A DNA stretch of 64,000 nucleotides from JBMOKT01 sp049323895 (GCA_049323895.1 JBMOKT010000013.1:496001-560000), one strand, 5' to 3'. Shown: positions 52,089-59,869, counted from the first letter of the stretch. Program-made: numbers and translations. The notes: generated by a model not told the origin, from the sequence alone.

Positions 52089-52439
52089 GTGATAAATAGT
52101 AATAGTTTTGGAAATACTTTAAAATCCATAAGAAATACCAGAGGATTAAGTCAGCGTGAATTAGCTAAGTTACTTAATGTTGCGCCCAGTACTCTAGCTA
52201 TGTACGAATTGGATAAAAGGGAACCTGATTATGAAACTTTGAAAAAAATTGCTGATTTCTTTGAAGTTTCAACTGATTATCTTTTAGGTAGATCTGATGT
52301 TCCCAATCCCTTAGACAAAATCGTCGAAGAAAGTTTCACTTATGATCTCCAAGATTTACCGGAAGAGGCTAAAAAAACACTGGAAGATTTTATAGATTAT
52401 ATACATAGTAAATACCGTCAAGATAAAAAAGAAAAATAA
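52089..52439 (+). CDS. XRE-family transcriptional regulator
   Basis: A 116-residue protein with one HTH domain (about 5-62: LKSIRNTRGLSQRELAKLLN, STLAMYELDKREPDYETLKK) and a helical C-terminus of about 45 residues. The start is GTG 52089, five bases after GAGGTGG; a TTG six codons earlier has no site. This size and layout resemble SinR-like or phage-repressor-like regulators that use palindromic operators. Two matching dyads upstream suggest autoregulation and control of the divergent Spo0E-like gene. That is inference. Confidence 0.85.
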   Translation: MINSNSFGNTLKSIRNTRGLSQRELAKLLNVAPSTLAMYELDKREPDYETLKKIADFFEVSTDYLLGRSDVPNPLDKIVEESFTYDLQDLPEEAKKTLEDFIDYIHSKYRQDKKEK

Positions 52440-52440
52440 A

Positions 52441-52477
52441 CCAAGCAAACCACCCGCTGAGCGGGTGGTTTGCTTGG
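52441..52477. terminator. Strong bidirectional terminator between XRE and moaD-like genes
   Basis: A perfect 17-bp G/C-rich stem (CCAAGCAAACCACCCGC and its complement) with loop TGA begins two bases after the XRE stop. It is followed rightward by TTTATTTTT. Confidence 0.88.
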
Positions 52478-52554
52478 TTTATTTTTAACACAAATTTTCA
52501 GAAAAAGAGAGAACGTCTAAGGTTTTCTCGGGGTTGTGTTTAAGACCAAAGAAA

Positions 52555-52576
52555 AACCGACCTTTCACGGTCGGTT
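52555..52576 (-). terminator. Terminator of the aldehyde-oxidoreductase operon
   Basis: An 8-bp stem AACCGACC/GGTCGGTT with a 6-base loop is followed leftward by TTTTTC. Its base touches the stop codon of the MoaD-like gene. Confidence 0.85.
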
Positions 52577-52773
52577 CAGCCTCCTGCAATAGGATGTAAT
52601 ATCTTCACATCATCACCATCAGCAACTGCAGCTACTTCATATTTTTCCCTAGGGATATGCTCGCCATTAATAGTAACAATCAGCACAGGGTAAGAGTACT
52701 TAAGGATAGTTATCAGCTTTTTGATGGTCAATCCTTCCTCCCACTCTACCGGTCTATTATTAACTTTAATCAT
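52576..52773 (-). CDS. MoaD/ThiS-like ubiquitin-fold protein
   Basis: A 65-residue sulfur-carrier-type protein ending in Gly-Gly (HPIAGG), as needed for adenylation and thiocarboxylation. MoaD supplies sulfur to the pterin dithiolene that holds Mo or W. Genes of this kind accompany tungsten aldehyde oxidoreductases (for example aorD of Aromatoleum). It is the last gene of the operon, 23 bases after the AOR gene. Confidence 0.88.
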   Translation of the reverse strand: MIKVNNRPVEWEEGLTIKKLITILKYSYPVLIVTINGEHIPREKYEVAAVADGDDVKILHPIAGG

Positions 52774-52796
52774 AACATTCCCCCAGTTAAAAAATT

Positions 52797-54971
52797 TTAG
52801 AGATATTTCTTAACTATTTCCACTACATCCGGGAAATCTATCCCCAACTTCTGGATGTGTTCAAGGGTTGGAATACCATTTTCATTCCAACCTCTCCTCC
52901 TGTACACTGTCTGTCTTAACTCATCATATTGGTCTTCCCTGTATTTGCGGGTGATTTGCATCTTTTCTTCTACAGTTTTCCCTTCAGGGTCAACACCTAT
53001 TAACTCCTTCATCTGTTTATCATAGCGTTCCTGCCGGGATAAATATTCCTCAACGGTTACAGGACCGATAGAGCGGTAAGGAGGATCGTCATGGACCTTC
53101 TGTCCAAAACCCATTCTAATATTAAATATGCGCTGGAAGTTATAGACCCTTTCCGACTGGATAATCATTTCTTTTTTATCAATAGTTTTACCTGTGACAC
53201 TGTTGAACAATTCAACATAGTTTTGTACGTGCTCCGGCACCTTAGCCGGTTCATCTGTCTGACGGTTGTCGGCAGGCTCGATATCATTCCAAGGCAGCTT
53301 GCATAGACCCATTAAGCCAAACCAAGTACGGAACATAGGGAAATAATGAAGAGCTTCTGCCTTGTCCTCAAAGGTTGGGATTTGGTTATTTACCATATCC
53401 ATAAATATCAGCCAAGCCTCATCATGCTGAGGACCTTTATTGGTCAGGGCATAGCCGCCTTGCTGTGCTAAAGATTCCTTGGAGATATACTGGGAATACT
53501 CCATACCCTTGTTTTCCATGCCAATATCATTTAAAAATTGTGCATCTGCACCATGTTCCTTAACCAAAAATTCCTTAATTTTCCTAACGCCTAAGCCGGC
53601 AATTTTACCAAAGCCTTCACCCCGTGCCATTTGGTGAAGCAGTTCCATAGCTGCATCTTTGTTACCAAAGGTAAGTTCTAAACCTCCGGTAATTTCTTTA
53701 GTAAGGATATTGTTTTCATAGCATTCCATAAGGAAAGCTGTGATTGTACCTAGTGAGATAGTATCCACACCATAGGTGTCACAATAGAAGTTGCACTCTA
53801 GTACATGGTCTAAATCAAATATACCAAGGTTACTGCCAACCGCAGCAACTGTTTCATATTCCGGTCCGTCGATTAAAACCTTATGGCCCTTATATGGACC
53901 AGTCTTTAACTCAAAGCCATCTACCGCTTTGGCACATGCCATAGAGCAGCCGTACCAGCAGCCGTCAGGCATATTTTGGGTTACCTTTTTCTTAATTTGC
54001 TGAGAATCAATTTTCCAGGTTTCTGGATGGTAACCGTATTTAAAGTTGTTAACAGGGAGCAGATCATAATCATTCATGATTTCCACCAGATTAGCTGTTC
54101 CTACTTCCCTTTTCTGGGTCTGGATAGCGTCAAAATCATGGATTTCCTTGTGCAGCTTTACACCCAAATCCTGGATTTTCTTTAAATCTACCGGGTTATT
54201 GGAATCAGGCTTTACACCTTTATACTTGACAACTATAGCCTTGACCTTTTTATCTCTAAATACTGAACCTATACCTCCCCGACCGGCTTGTTTGACCCTG
54301 GGAGATTTCCTTCTTTTATCATAAAAGCTGAAGTTTAAAAGACCAATAAATGAATATTGGGCAGCGGAACCAGAGGAAACGATAGAAATATTCCTTTTAT
54401 CATCCTCAGAATCTGCATACATTTCTGTCAACTCTTCAATTATAAGATGGGTATCTACAGATTCCAGAGGAGCCTCTTCGATAGATATTGTACCGTTATT
54501 GCCATCAATAACGATAATAACATCTTTCTCAGCTTTCCCTTGGATCTCCAGAGCGTCCCAACCGGAAAATTTTAACAGGGGACCAAAATGACCACCTACG
54601 TTGCTATCTACTACAGAACCTGTAGTTGGTGATAAACTTACCACCAGTGATTTTCCTGCCCCAGGGTATTGGGTAATACCACCTACCGGACCAGGGGAAA
54701 TTACAATCTCATTTTCGGGATCATTCCACTTGGTTGCAGGGGTAACTGCCTGCCAAAGATACCATAGACCAAAGCCTTTGCCGCCAATAAAAACATCCTT
54801 CATTTTCTCCGTTACATCTTTAGAACTGATGGTATTATCACTAAGGTTTATATAAAGGGACTTATTGGCATACCCTTTTTCGATCTTAGCCGGTTCATAT
54901 TTATATTGAGTCAGTACCTTACGGGCTGTTTTCAGCTTTTCAACTTTCTCAGGGGTTAAAATACAACTCAT
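52797..54971 (-). CDS. aor: Tungsten aldehyde:ferredoxin oxidoreductase, AOR family
   Basis: Oxidises aldehydes to carboxylic acids with transfer of low-potential electrons. The 724-residue protein is longer than typical AORs (about 605-620), with about 33 extra N-terminal residues before the usual start-like sequence GYANKSLYINL and FIGGKGFGLWYLW. It has AGRGGIGSVFRDKKVKAIVV, the Fe-S cysteines in CWYGCSMAC near 347-355 and the distal Cys in GLMGLCKLPWND. The start follows AGGAGGTAAGAGC. Upstream is a four-cluster ferredoxin gene and downstream a MoaD-like gene, the arrangement of AorA-AorB-AorD systems. Substrate is not shown by sequence. Confidence 0.92.
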   Translation of the reverse strand: MSCILTPEKVEKLKTARKVLTQYKYEPAKIEKGYANKSLYINLSDNTISSKDVTEKMKDVFIGGKGFGLWYLWQAVTPATKWNDPENEIVISPGPVGGITQYPGAGKSLVVSLSPTTGSVVDSNVGGHFGPLLKFSGWDALEIQGKAEKDVIIVIDGNNGTISIEEAPLESVDTHLIIEELTEMYADSEDDKRNISIVSSGSAAQYSFIGLLNFSFYDKRRKSPRVKQAGRGGIGSVFRDKKVKAIVVKYKGVKPDSNNPVDLKKIQDLGVKLHKEIHDFDAIQTQKREVGTANLVEIMNDYDLLPVNNFKYGYHPETWKIDSQQIKKKVTQNMPDGCWYGCSMACAKAVDGFELKTGPYKGHKVLIDGPEYETVAAVGSNLGIFDLDHVLECNFYCDTYGVDTISLGTITAFLMECYENNILTKEITGGLELTFGNKDAAMELLHQMARGEGFGKIAGLGVRKIKEFLVKEHGADAQFLNDIGMENKGMEYSQYISKESLAQQGGYALTNKGPQHDEAWLIFMDMVNNQIPTFEDKAEALHYFPMFRTWFGLMGLCKLPWNDIEPADNRQTDEPAKVPEHVQNYVELFNSVTGKTIDKKEMIIQSERVYNFQRIFNIRMGFGQKVHDDPPYRSIGPVTVEEYLSRQERYDKQMKELIGVDPEGKTVEEKMQITRKYREDQYDELRQTVYRRRGWNENGIPTLEHIQKLGIDFPDVVEIVKKYL

Positions 54972-54994
54972 GCTCTTACCTCCTTTACCGGTAG

Positions 54995-55411
54995 TTATTC
55001 AACTGCTGCAGCAGCCTCTTGTTTTGCTTCTGTGTCATTTAAAAATATTGCTTGACTGGGACATTGGGCGGTACATTTGCCGCAAGCTATACACTTATAA
55101 GGAGCAACTAAGTCTTGATGATACCGCATAGATATGCTGGGACAATACCCTACGCAGACTAAGCAGCCGATACATTTGCTCTTGTTTATCAGTACAATTC
55201 CAGTTTTTGCCCGATAAATAGCTTCTTCAGAGCATACATCGATACACTCTCCGCACTGGTTACAGACATTGATTATTTCTTGCCCATCACCATCATTGAT
55301 TTTAATAGCTGACTTTGCCCTGTCTTCACTTTTATTGATTACTTCTGCACAGACATCTTCACAAATATGACACTTTGAACAAAGCTCTTCATTTTTATCA
55401 ACAAACTTCAT
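54995..55411 (-). CDS. Polyferredoxin with four [4Fe-4S] motifs (AorA-like)
   Basis: Electron-transfer subunit of 138 residues with four CxxCxxCxxxC motifs in a row: CSKCHICEDVC, CNQCGECIDVC, CIGCLVCVGYC and CIACGKCTAQC. The C-terminal tail is Ala/Glu-rich. In Aromatoleum the AorA subunit of this size and motif count forms an Fe-S filament carrying AorB units. The gene order here suggests the same partnership. I start at ATG 55411 after GAGGTGCGAAAG rather than three codons upstream. Confidence 0.88.
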   Translation of the reverse strand: MKFVDKNEELCSKCHICEDVCAEVINKSEDRAKSAIKINDGDGQEIINVCNQCGECIDVCSEEAIYRAKTGIVLINKSKCIGCLVCVGYCPSISMRYHQDLVAPYKCIACGKCTAQCPSQAIFLNDTEAKQEAAAAVE

Positions 55412-55477
55412 CTTTCGCACCTCACTTTGCTATAGATTTCTCTTTTAGGCATTCAACAACGATTGGCCATTTCAATC

Positions 55478-55533
55478 GGGGACATTCCTCATCCCAAGAG
55501 CTAACTGCAAAGGAGGTGTGTCCCCGTTCCTTT
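55478..55533. repeat. GGGGACA/TGTCCCC dyad, copy 3
   Basis: GGGGACATTCCTC (55478-55490) faces GGAGGTGTGTCCCC (55512-55525), followed by GTTCCTTTATA. It sits inside the operon, between the flavin dehydrogenase and polyferredoxin genes, and so would be transcribed as an internal hairpin. Confidence 0.75.
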
Positions 55534-56680
55534 ATACTACTGAGTGCTCTAGCATGAATTCACCTCTGGTGAATCTCTCCAAACTAAACATATCTACAGG
55601 CAATACTGTAGGCTGACCAAGTATCTTTTGGGCAACCATTACACCGGTGATTGGTGCTACCATGAAACCATGTCCGCTAAAGCCTGCCACCACATAAAGC
55701 CCTTTTACTTCAGGCAACTCATCAATAACAGGGTTAGCATCGGGGCTCATATCATACAAACCTGCCCACTGTCTAACCACTCTAATGTCCTTAAGGGGAG
55801 GCAATATTTTCACTACTCTAGAAGCAACCTCCTCTAAAAACTGCCAGCTGGACTTAATGTTAAAGCTCTTGGGTTCATTTGGGTCACCCATGCCCATGAT
55901 AAAGCTGCCATGGGGTGTTTGCTGACAATAAATATGGTGATGGAAGGAGATAACCATTGGGTCTTGCATTTTTTCTACCGGCTCAGTAACCAGTGCCTGG
56001 TGACGCTCAGGATAAACAGGTATTTCCACTCCAGCCATCTTGGTAATCTCTCCACTGTGGGCTCCGGCGCAATTTATTACTAAAGATGTTGATACTTCGC
56101 CTTTAGTAGTTTCAACCCCTTTAACCACACCCTTTTCTACCTTAAGTCCTGTTACCTCAGTATATGTTTCAATAGTAACACCCAAACCTTTTGCCGCTTC
56201 AGCATAGGCATATGTTACATGGAAGGGATTGGCGTGACCGTCAGTAGCGCAATAGGTAGCACCTAATACGCCTTCAACATTCAAATGGGGTACAATTTCC
56301 TTAGCGCCTAAGGGGTCAACCATCTCAACAGGAATTCCCAGGCTTTTCTGCAGGGCAACATTCTTTTTGAACTGTTTCCACTGGGCATCGGTATATGCCA
56401 AAAGCAAGTATCCCTTTTGCTTAAATTCAATATCCTTGGCATATCCCAGTTCCTCGTTCATATTTTCAAACATCTTAACGCTTTCCTTGGCTAATAGACA
56501 GTTAGTTTTCGTGGCCCACTGCTGACGGACCCCTGCTCCACAGCGCCCGGTAGCACCTGATGTCAGATATTCCTTCTCAAGAACAAGAATATCCTTTACA
56601 CCCCGCACTGCAAGTTGATATGCCAAGGAACAGCCAATTACCCCACCACCTATAATAACTACCTCATAAGCTTTTTTCAT
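55532..56680 (-). CDS. FAD-dependent amine/imino-acid dehydrogenase, DAO family
   Basis: Catalytic flavoprotein of 382 residues, from the family of sarcosine, glycine, D-amino-acid and proline dehydrogenase beta subunits. It has the FAD-binding motif VIIGGGVIGCSLAYQLAVRG near residues 7-26, TSGATGRCGAGVR near 41-53, INCAGAHSG, and the C-terminal GLYVVAGFSGHGFMVAP (FAD loop). The likely reaction is oxidation of a C-N bond to an imine, which hydrolyses to an oxo-acid or aldehyde. Start at ATG 56680 (AGGAGGTGAGTAGA before it). It shares an operon with three electron-carrier subunits. Confidence 0.87.
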   Translation of the reverse strand: MKKAYEVVIIGGGVIGCSLAYQLAVRGVKDILVLEKEYLTSGATGRCGAGVRQQWATKTNCLLAKESVKMFENMNEELGYAKDIEFKQKGYLLLAYTDAQWKQFKKNVALQKSLGIPVEMVDPLGAKEIVPHLNVEGVLGATYCATDGHANPFHVTYAYAEAAKGLGVTIETYTEVTGLKVEKGVVKGVETTKGEVSTSLVINCAGAHSGEITKMAGVEIPVYPERHQALVTEPVEKMQDPMVISFHHHIYCQQTPHGSFIMGMGDPNEPKSFNIKSSWQFLEEVASRVVKILPPLKDIRVVRQWAGLYDMSPDANPVIDELPEVKGLYVVAGFSGHGFMVAPITGVMVAQKILGQPTVLPVDMFSLERFTRGEFMLEHSVV

Positions 56681-56681
56681 T

Positions 56682-56948
56682 CTACTCACCTCCTGCTAAG
56701 AGACCTAATTTAATGGGTTTAACGGGAGGCCTGAAGGTGGGCATTAAAACCTCTTCTACACTTACGCCGTAAGCTTTAGCTAGTTCCTGTGCAATGATCA
56801 TACGGCAAGTTCTTCCCTGACAAGGTCCCATCCCTGCCCGGCTAACCCTTTTTATCTCATCTAAAGTCCTGTAACCTTGTTTAATAAGTTCCCTGATATC
56901 ATTTAGAGTAACATCCTCACAACGACAAACCATAATATCTTTATCCAC
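56682..56948 (-). CDS. BFD-like [2Fe-2S]-binding protein
   Basis: An 88-residue small electron carrier. CRCEDVTLNDIRELI near the N-terminus and GMGPCQGRTCRMII near 38-51 give the C-x-C...C-x4-C pattern of bacterioferritin-associated-ferredoxin-like domains. The same domain is found as the small subunit of opine, D-hydroxyproline and dye-linked proline dehydrogenases. The start is GTG 56948, overlapping the upstream 4Fe-4S gene's stop by eight bases; longer in-frame upstream codons lie within that gene and are not used. Confidence 0.85.
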   Translation of the reverse strand: MDKDIMVCRCEDVTLNDIRELIKQGYRTLDEIKRVSRAGMGPCQGRTCRMIIAQELAKAYGVSVEEVLMPTFRPPVKPIKLGLLAGGE

Positions 56949-57444
56949 GGCTTCCCACCCCTTTATAACGAATATTGCGAACCTCCATGCGTAATTCCTG
57001 GGGGACAACCAGCCAGATTAGGGCAGTCTTATTTTGCTTGCCACCTTTTTGTACTTTCAAAACTTTAAATTCACCTATTTCTTCCCCAGCCCTATTAAGA
57101 CCAATAACTTTTTCCTCGGGCTCCGGCAGCGGAGAAAATTCATAAGGTATTCTGACAACTGCCTCGGTAGAGCTGTAGGATGCATCCACAATAAAGATGG
57201 CTAATCCTGGGCAACGGGTAGCACAGACACCACATCCGTTGCATTTGCTGTAGTCTAATTCGGGCAGAACATTCATATCCTCCATGGATTGAATTGCTCC
57301 TCTGTTGCACGCTTCCCAGCAGGGATTGCAGGGAATCTTTTGAAAACATTCAATAACCGCTACAGGACCGGAAAGTAAACGTTCCGGGGGGGGGGTGGTC
57401 TGCAATATTTCTTGTTCTGTAGGAACTCCTGTTTTTGCTAACAT
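56941..57444 (-). CDS. 4Fe-4S ferredoxin-domain electron-transfer subunit
   Basis: A 167-residue protein with two cysteine groups: CFQKIPCNPCWEAC near 33-46 and CNGCGVCATRCPG near 68-80. A beta-rich C-terminus follows. It resembles the delta or X subunit of the archaeal dye-linked L-proline dehydrogenase complex. It overlaps both neighbours (the FAD protein's stop and the BFD-like gene's start), so it is translated together with them. Confidence 0.82.
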   Translation of the reverse strand: MLAKTGVPTEQEILQTTPPPERLLSGPVAVIECFQKIPCNPCWEACNRGAIQSMEDMNVLPELDYSKCNGCGVCATRCPGLAIFIVDASYSSTEAVVRIPYEFSPLPEPEEKVIGLNRAGEEIGEFKVLKVQKGGKQNKTALIWLVVPQELRMEVRNIRYKGVGSRG

Positions 57445-58529
57445 GCTACTCCCCCCTTAACTAAGCATTTTGCCAGCCCGCTGATTATCTTTTCACCAGC
57501 CGGACCACTGCGCAGATCATCTAATTCTTTTAAGGCAGCCTCCAATAATTGTGCATTATTTAGACCGTATCCAAGACTGTCAGCAGCGGCAATACCTGCC
57601 ACTCTGCCTTCCACCATAGCCGCACTGGCTTCTTCAACACCACCGGCGTCCCCGCAAACATAAAAGCCTGGGATGGTTGTTTCTAGGAATTGATTTTTAT
57701 ATGGAACATACCCGCCCAGTTCGTGAACGTATTTCATTTGACATCCTGCCTGCCAGCAGAGCTCAGTTAATGGGCTTAAACCTACAGCCAAACAAATAAC
57801 GTCAACCTTCATATCTATTTCACTGCCGGGGATAGGTTGCCAATTTTCATCTAATTTAGACAGACTGGCACCTTCTACCACATCTTTGCCATATGCTTTT
57901 AAGATTGTATGGGAAGTCAAGATAGGAACTCCCGCTCTCCTTATTTTGGAAGCATGAACTAGATATCCGCCGATTTTTGGTGCTGCATCAATAATAGCAG
58001 CAACCTCAACCCCACTTTGCATTAACTGGTAGGAAACTATCAGCCCAATATTACCTGCCCCTACCATCAGAACCCGCTTCCCGGGAATAACACCGTAAAC
58101 ATTCATTAAGGTCTGAACTGCACCTGCACCATAAATACCAGGCATGTCATTATTTACAAAGGGCAGGAATTTTTCTGATGCTCCAGAAGCTACAATAGTC
58201 CTGGCAGGTTTAATTTTTATGTGCTTGTTATCACCTTCCATTGTGATGACACCATCTTCATATACACCTAAAACCGTTGTATTTTTAAGTACTTCCACCC
58301 GGGGGTTATTTTCTAGACGTTCCTCCAGCATCTTGGCAATATCAATCCCTCTTGAGCCGGCATACTGCTTTTGGGAGCCAAAAAACTTATGGGTCTGTTT
58401 AATCAACTGACCTCCTAAACGATCATCCCTCTCCGCCAAGACAACCTCTGCTCCAAGTTCCGCAGCTTCGATAGCTGCAACCATTCCAGCGGGACCTCCG
58501 CCAATTATTAAAATATCTGTCTGTTTCAT
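57438..58529 (-). CDS. NAD(P)/FAD-dependent oxidoreductase subunit (HcnB/OoxA/PDH-alpha type)
   Basis: A 363-residue pyridine-nucleotide-disulfide-oxidoreductase-fold protein. FAD motif IIGGGPAGMVAAIEAAELGA is near 7-26, a second dinucleotide motif VLMVGAGNIGLIVSYQL near 166-182, and FYVCGDAGGVEEASAA near 290. It could pass electrons between the DAO-type subunit and NAD(P) or ferredoxin, and could stand in for the FAD subunit AorC of AorABC complexes. The start is ATG 58529, immediately after the stop of the [2Fe-2S] gene (TAAAATG). Confidence 0.87.
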   Translation of the reverse strand: MKQTDILIIGGGPAGMVAAIEAAELGAEVVLAERDDRLGGQLIKQTHKFFGSQKQYAGSRGIDIAKMLEERLENNPRVEVLKNTTVLGVYEDGVITMEGDNKHIKIKPARTIVASGASEKFLPFVNNDMPGIYGAGAVQTLMNVYGVIPGKRVLMVGAGNIGLIVSYQLMQSGVEVAAIIDAAPKIGGYLVHASKIRRAGVPILTSHTILKAYGKDVVEGASLSKLDENWQPIPGSEIDMKVDVICLAVGLSPLTELCWQAGCQMKYVHELGGYVPYKNQFLETTIPGFYVCGDAGGVEEASAAMVEGRVAGIAAADSLGYGLNNAQLLEAALKELDDLRSGPAGEKIISGLAKCLVKGGVAC

Positions 58530-58530
58530 T

Positions 58531-58833
58531 TTACAAGCACCCCTTCCCCTTTTGGGTTTGGACCTGCATGCCTTCACAAAGCTTTTCTACACATATTCTG
58601 ACATTTGGCTTGCCATTAACAACCATTAAGCAGGAGGAACAGTTCCCAATAGCACAGAAAAGTCCACGGGGTTTATGCAGTTCATGGCTGTGGCTTAATA
58701 CCCTTACGCCGGCTGCATGTAATGCAGCAGCTATTGTTTCACCTTCATAGCCCTTAACCTTTTGACCATCATAGAAAAAGGTGATTTCTTTTCCACGCTT
58801 AAATTCTAAGATAGGATGATCAACGATTCGCAT
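58531..58833 (-). CDS. [2Fe-2S]-binding subunit, HcnA/SoxA-N-terminal type
   Basis: A 100-residue ferredoxin-fold protein. CAIGNCSSCLMVVNG near 60-74 followed by RICVEKLCEG gives the plant-type [2Fe-2S] pattern of the small subunits of sarcosine oxidase-like, opine oxidase and HCN synthase complexes. I start it at ATG 58833, after GGAGTGATTGAT. A longer in-frame start at 58917 would lie upstream of the -24/-12 promoter and is rejected. It is the first gene of the eight-gene operon. Confidence 0.87.
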   Translation of the reverse strand: MRIVDHPILEFKRGKEITFFYDGQKVKGYEGETIAAALHAAGVRVLSHSHELHKPRGLFCAIGNCSSCLMVVNGKPNVRICVEKLCEGMQVQTQKGKGCL

Positions 58834-58867
58834 ATCAATCACTCCACTGTATTTTTTGTATAATATT

Positions 58868-58883
58868 TGCAAGATATATGCCT
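58868..58883 (-). promoter_or_regulatory. Sigma-54 (-24/-12) promoter of the dehydrogenase-AOR operon
   Basis: Leftward strand AGGCATATATCTTGCA: the invariant GG and GC are exactly ten bases apart, and GGCA and TTGCA match the consensus. The predicted start is about 24 bases before the first gene's ATG. A Fis-type regulator gene end is at the far end of the region. Confidence 0.7.
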
Positions 58884-58943
58884 GAATATAAGACCCAAAA
58901 CACCCTAAAAACCACAATAATATTGTTCAAGAAATTGATCATG

Positions 58944-58959
58944 TGTCAGTTTTCTGACA
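58944..58959. promoter_or_regulatory. Dyad upstream of the -24/-12 promoter, possible activator site
   Basis: TGTCAG-TTTT-CTGACA, a perfect 6-bp inverted repeat with a 4-base spacer. It lies roughly 60-75 bases upstream of the promoter, the usual position for a sigma-54 activator. Only one copy was found. Confidence 0.45.
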
Positions 58960-59084
58960 TAAAAGTTCGTTATCGGGTTTTCCACAGACCAATAAACACA
59001 GATAAAACTACTTTATAATAAGTAATTCATTGCAGAACGACACAGAGGTCTTTCCTTACTGATATAAAATCACTGACCACTGGG

Positions 59085-59160
59085 CACTAATCACTAGCAT
59101 CACAGGCACCAGTAACTAGTCCCCATTTCCTAGCCACTAGCCACTAACAACTAGCCACTT
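59085..59160. repeat. Degenerate low-complexity tract (CACTAGCCACTAACAACTAG type)
   Basis: Imperfect repeats of ACTAG, CACTAG and CCACTA units. It is the same type as 15160-15212 but in the other orientation. It occupies the end of the 330-base gap between livF and the dehydrogenase operon; the remainder holds the sigma-54 promoter and dyad. Confidence 0.6.
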
Positions 59161-59163
59161 ACT

Positions 59164-59868
59164 TTAGTGCCCCAGATACGCCTTTTGCACCTCTTCATTG
59201 GTAGCTAGCTCTTTTGCATCTCCTGACATTACTACTTCGCCAGTCTCTAATACATAGGCACGGTTAGCAATGGAAAGTGCCATGCGGGCATTTTGCTCAA
59301 CAAGAAGTATCGTTGTACCATCAGCGTTTATTTCTTTAATGATATTAAAAATCTCCTGCACCAGCATTGGAGCCAAGCCCATCGAAGGCTCATCCATTAA
59401 AAGAAGTTTAGGCTGTGACATTAGTGCCCTGCCAATAGCCAGCATCTGTTGTTCCCCACCGCTTAGGGTACCTGCTAACTGATTTTTTCTCTCTTCCAGA
59501 CGCGGAAATCGTTGAAATATTTTTTTAAAGTCAGCCTGTACACCGGATTTATCCTTTCTTATAAAAGCACCCATTTCCAGGTTTTCCATTACAGACATGA
59601 GGGAAAAAACCCTTCTTCCTTCCGGAACCTGAGAAATACCCATTTCCACTATCTTATGGGGAGGAACACTGCTGATTTCTGTACCTTTGAAAAGGACTTT
59701 ACCCTTTTCTGGTCTTACTATTCCTGACACTGTTCTTAGGGTTGTTGATTTTCCTGCGCCGTTTGCTCCTATAAGTGCAACTATTTCACCTTCTTGAACA
59801 TCGAAGGATACTCCCATTAGTGCTCTAATGGCTCCATAGCGTACATGAATGTCATCAATAACCAACAT
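59164..59868 (-). CDS. livF: Branched-chain amino-acid ABC transporter ATPase LivF
   Basis: ATP-hydrolysing subunit of 234 residues. Walker A GANGAGKST near 34-42, signature LSGGEQQML near 134-142 and Walker B LLLMDEPSMGLAP are intact. Ends AYLGH, as LivF proteins do. The ATG is one base before the end of livG, after AGGAAGTGGGTTAAC. Last gene of livJHMGF. Confidence 0.94.
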   Translation of the reverse strand: MLVIDDIHVRYGAIRALMGVSFDVQEGEIVALIGANGAGKSTTLRTVSGIVRPEKGKVLFKGTEISSVPPHKIVEMGISQVPEGRRVFSLMSVMENLEMGAFIRKDKSGVQADFKKIFQRFPRLEERKNQLAGTLSGGEQQMLAIGRALMSQPKLLLMDEPSMGLAPMLVQEIFNIIKEINADGTTILLVEQNARMALSIANRAYVLETGEVVMSGDAKELATNEEVQKAYLGH

Positions 59869-59869
59869 G

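Noticed and set aside
58834..58917. N-terminal extension of the [2Fe-2S] protein starting at 58917.
   Set aside because: It would begin upstream of the -24/-12 promoter and is not similar to the family; ATG 58833 has a proper ribosome site.
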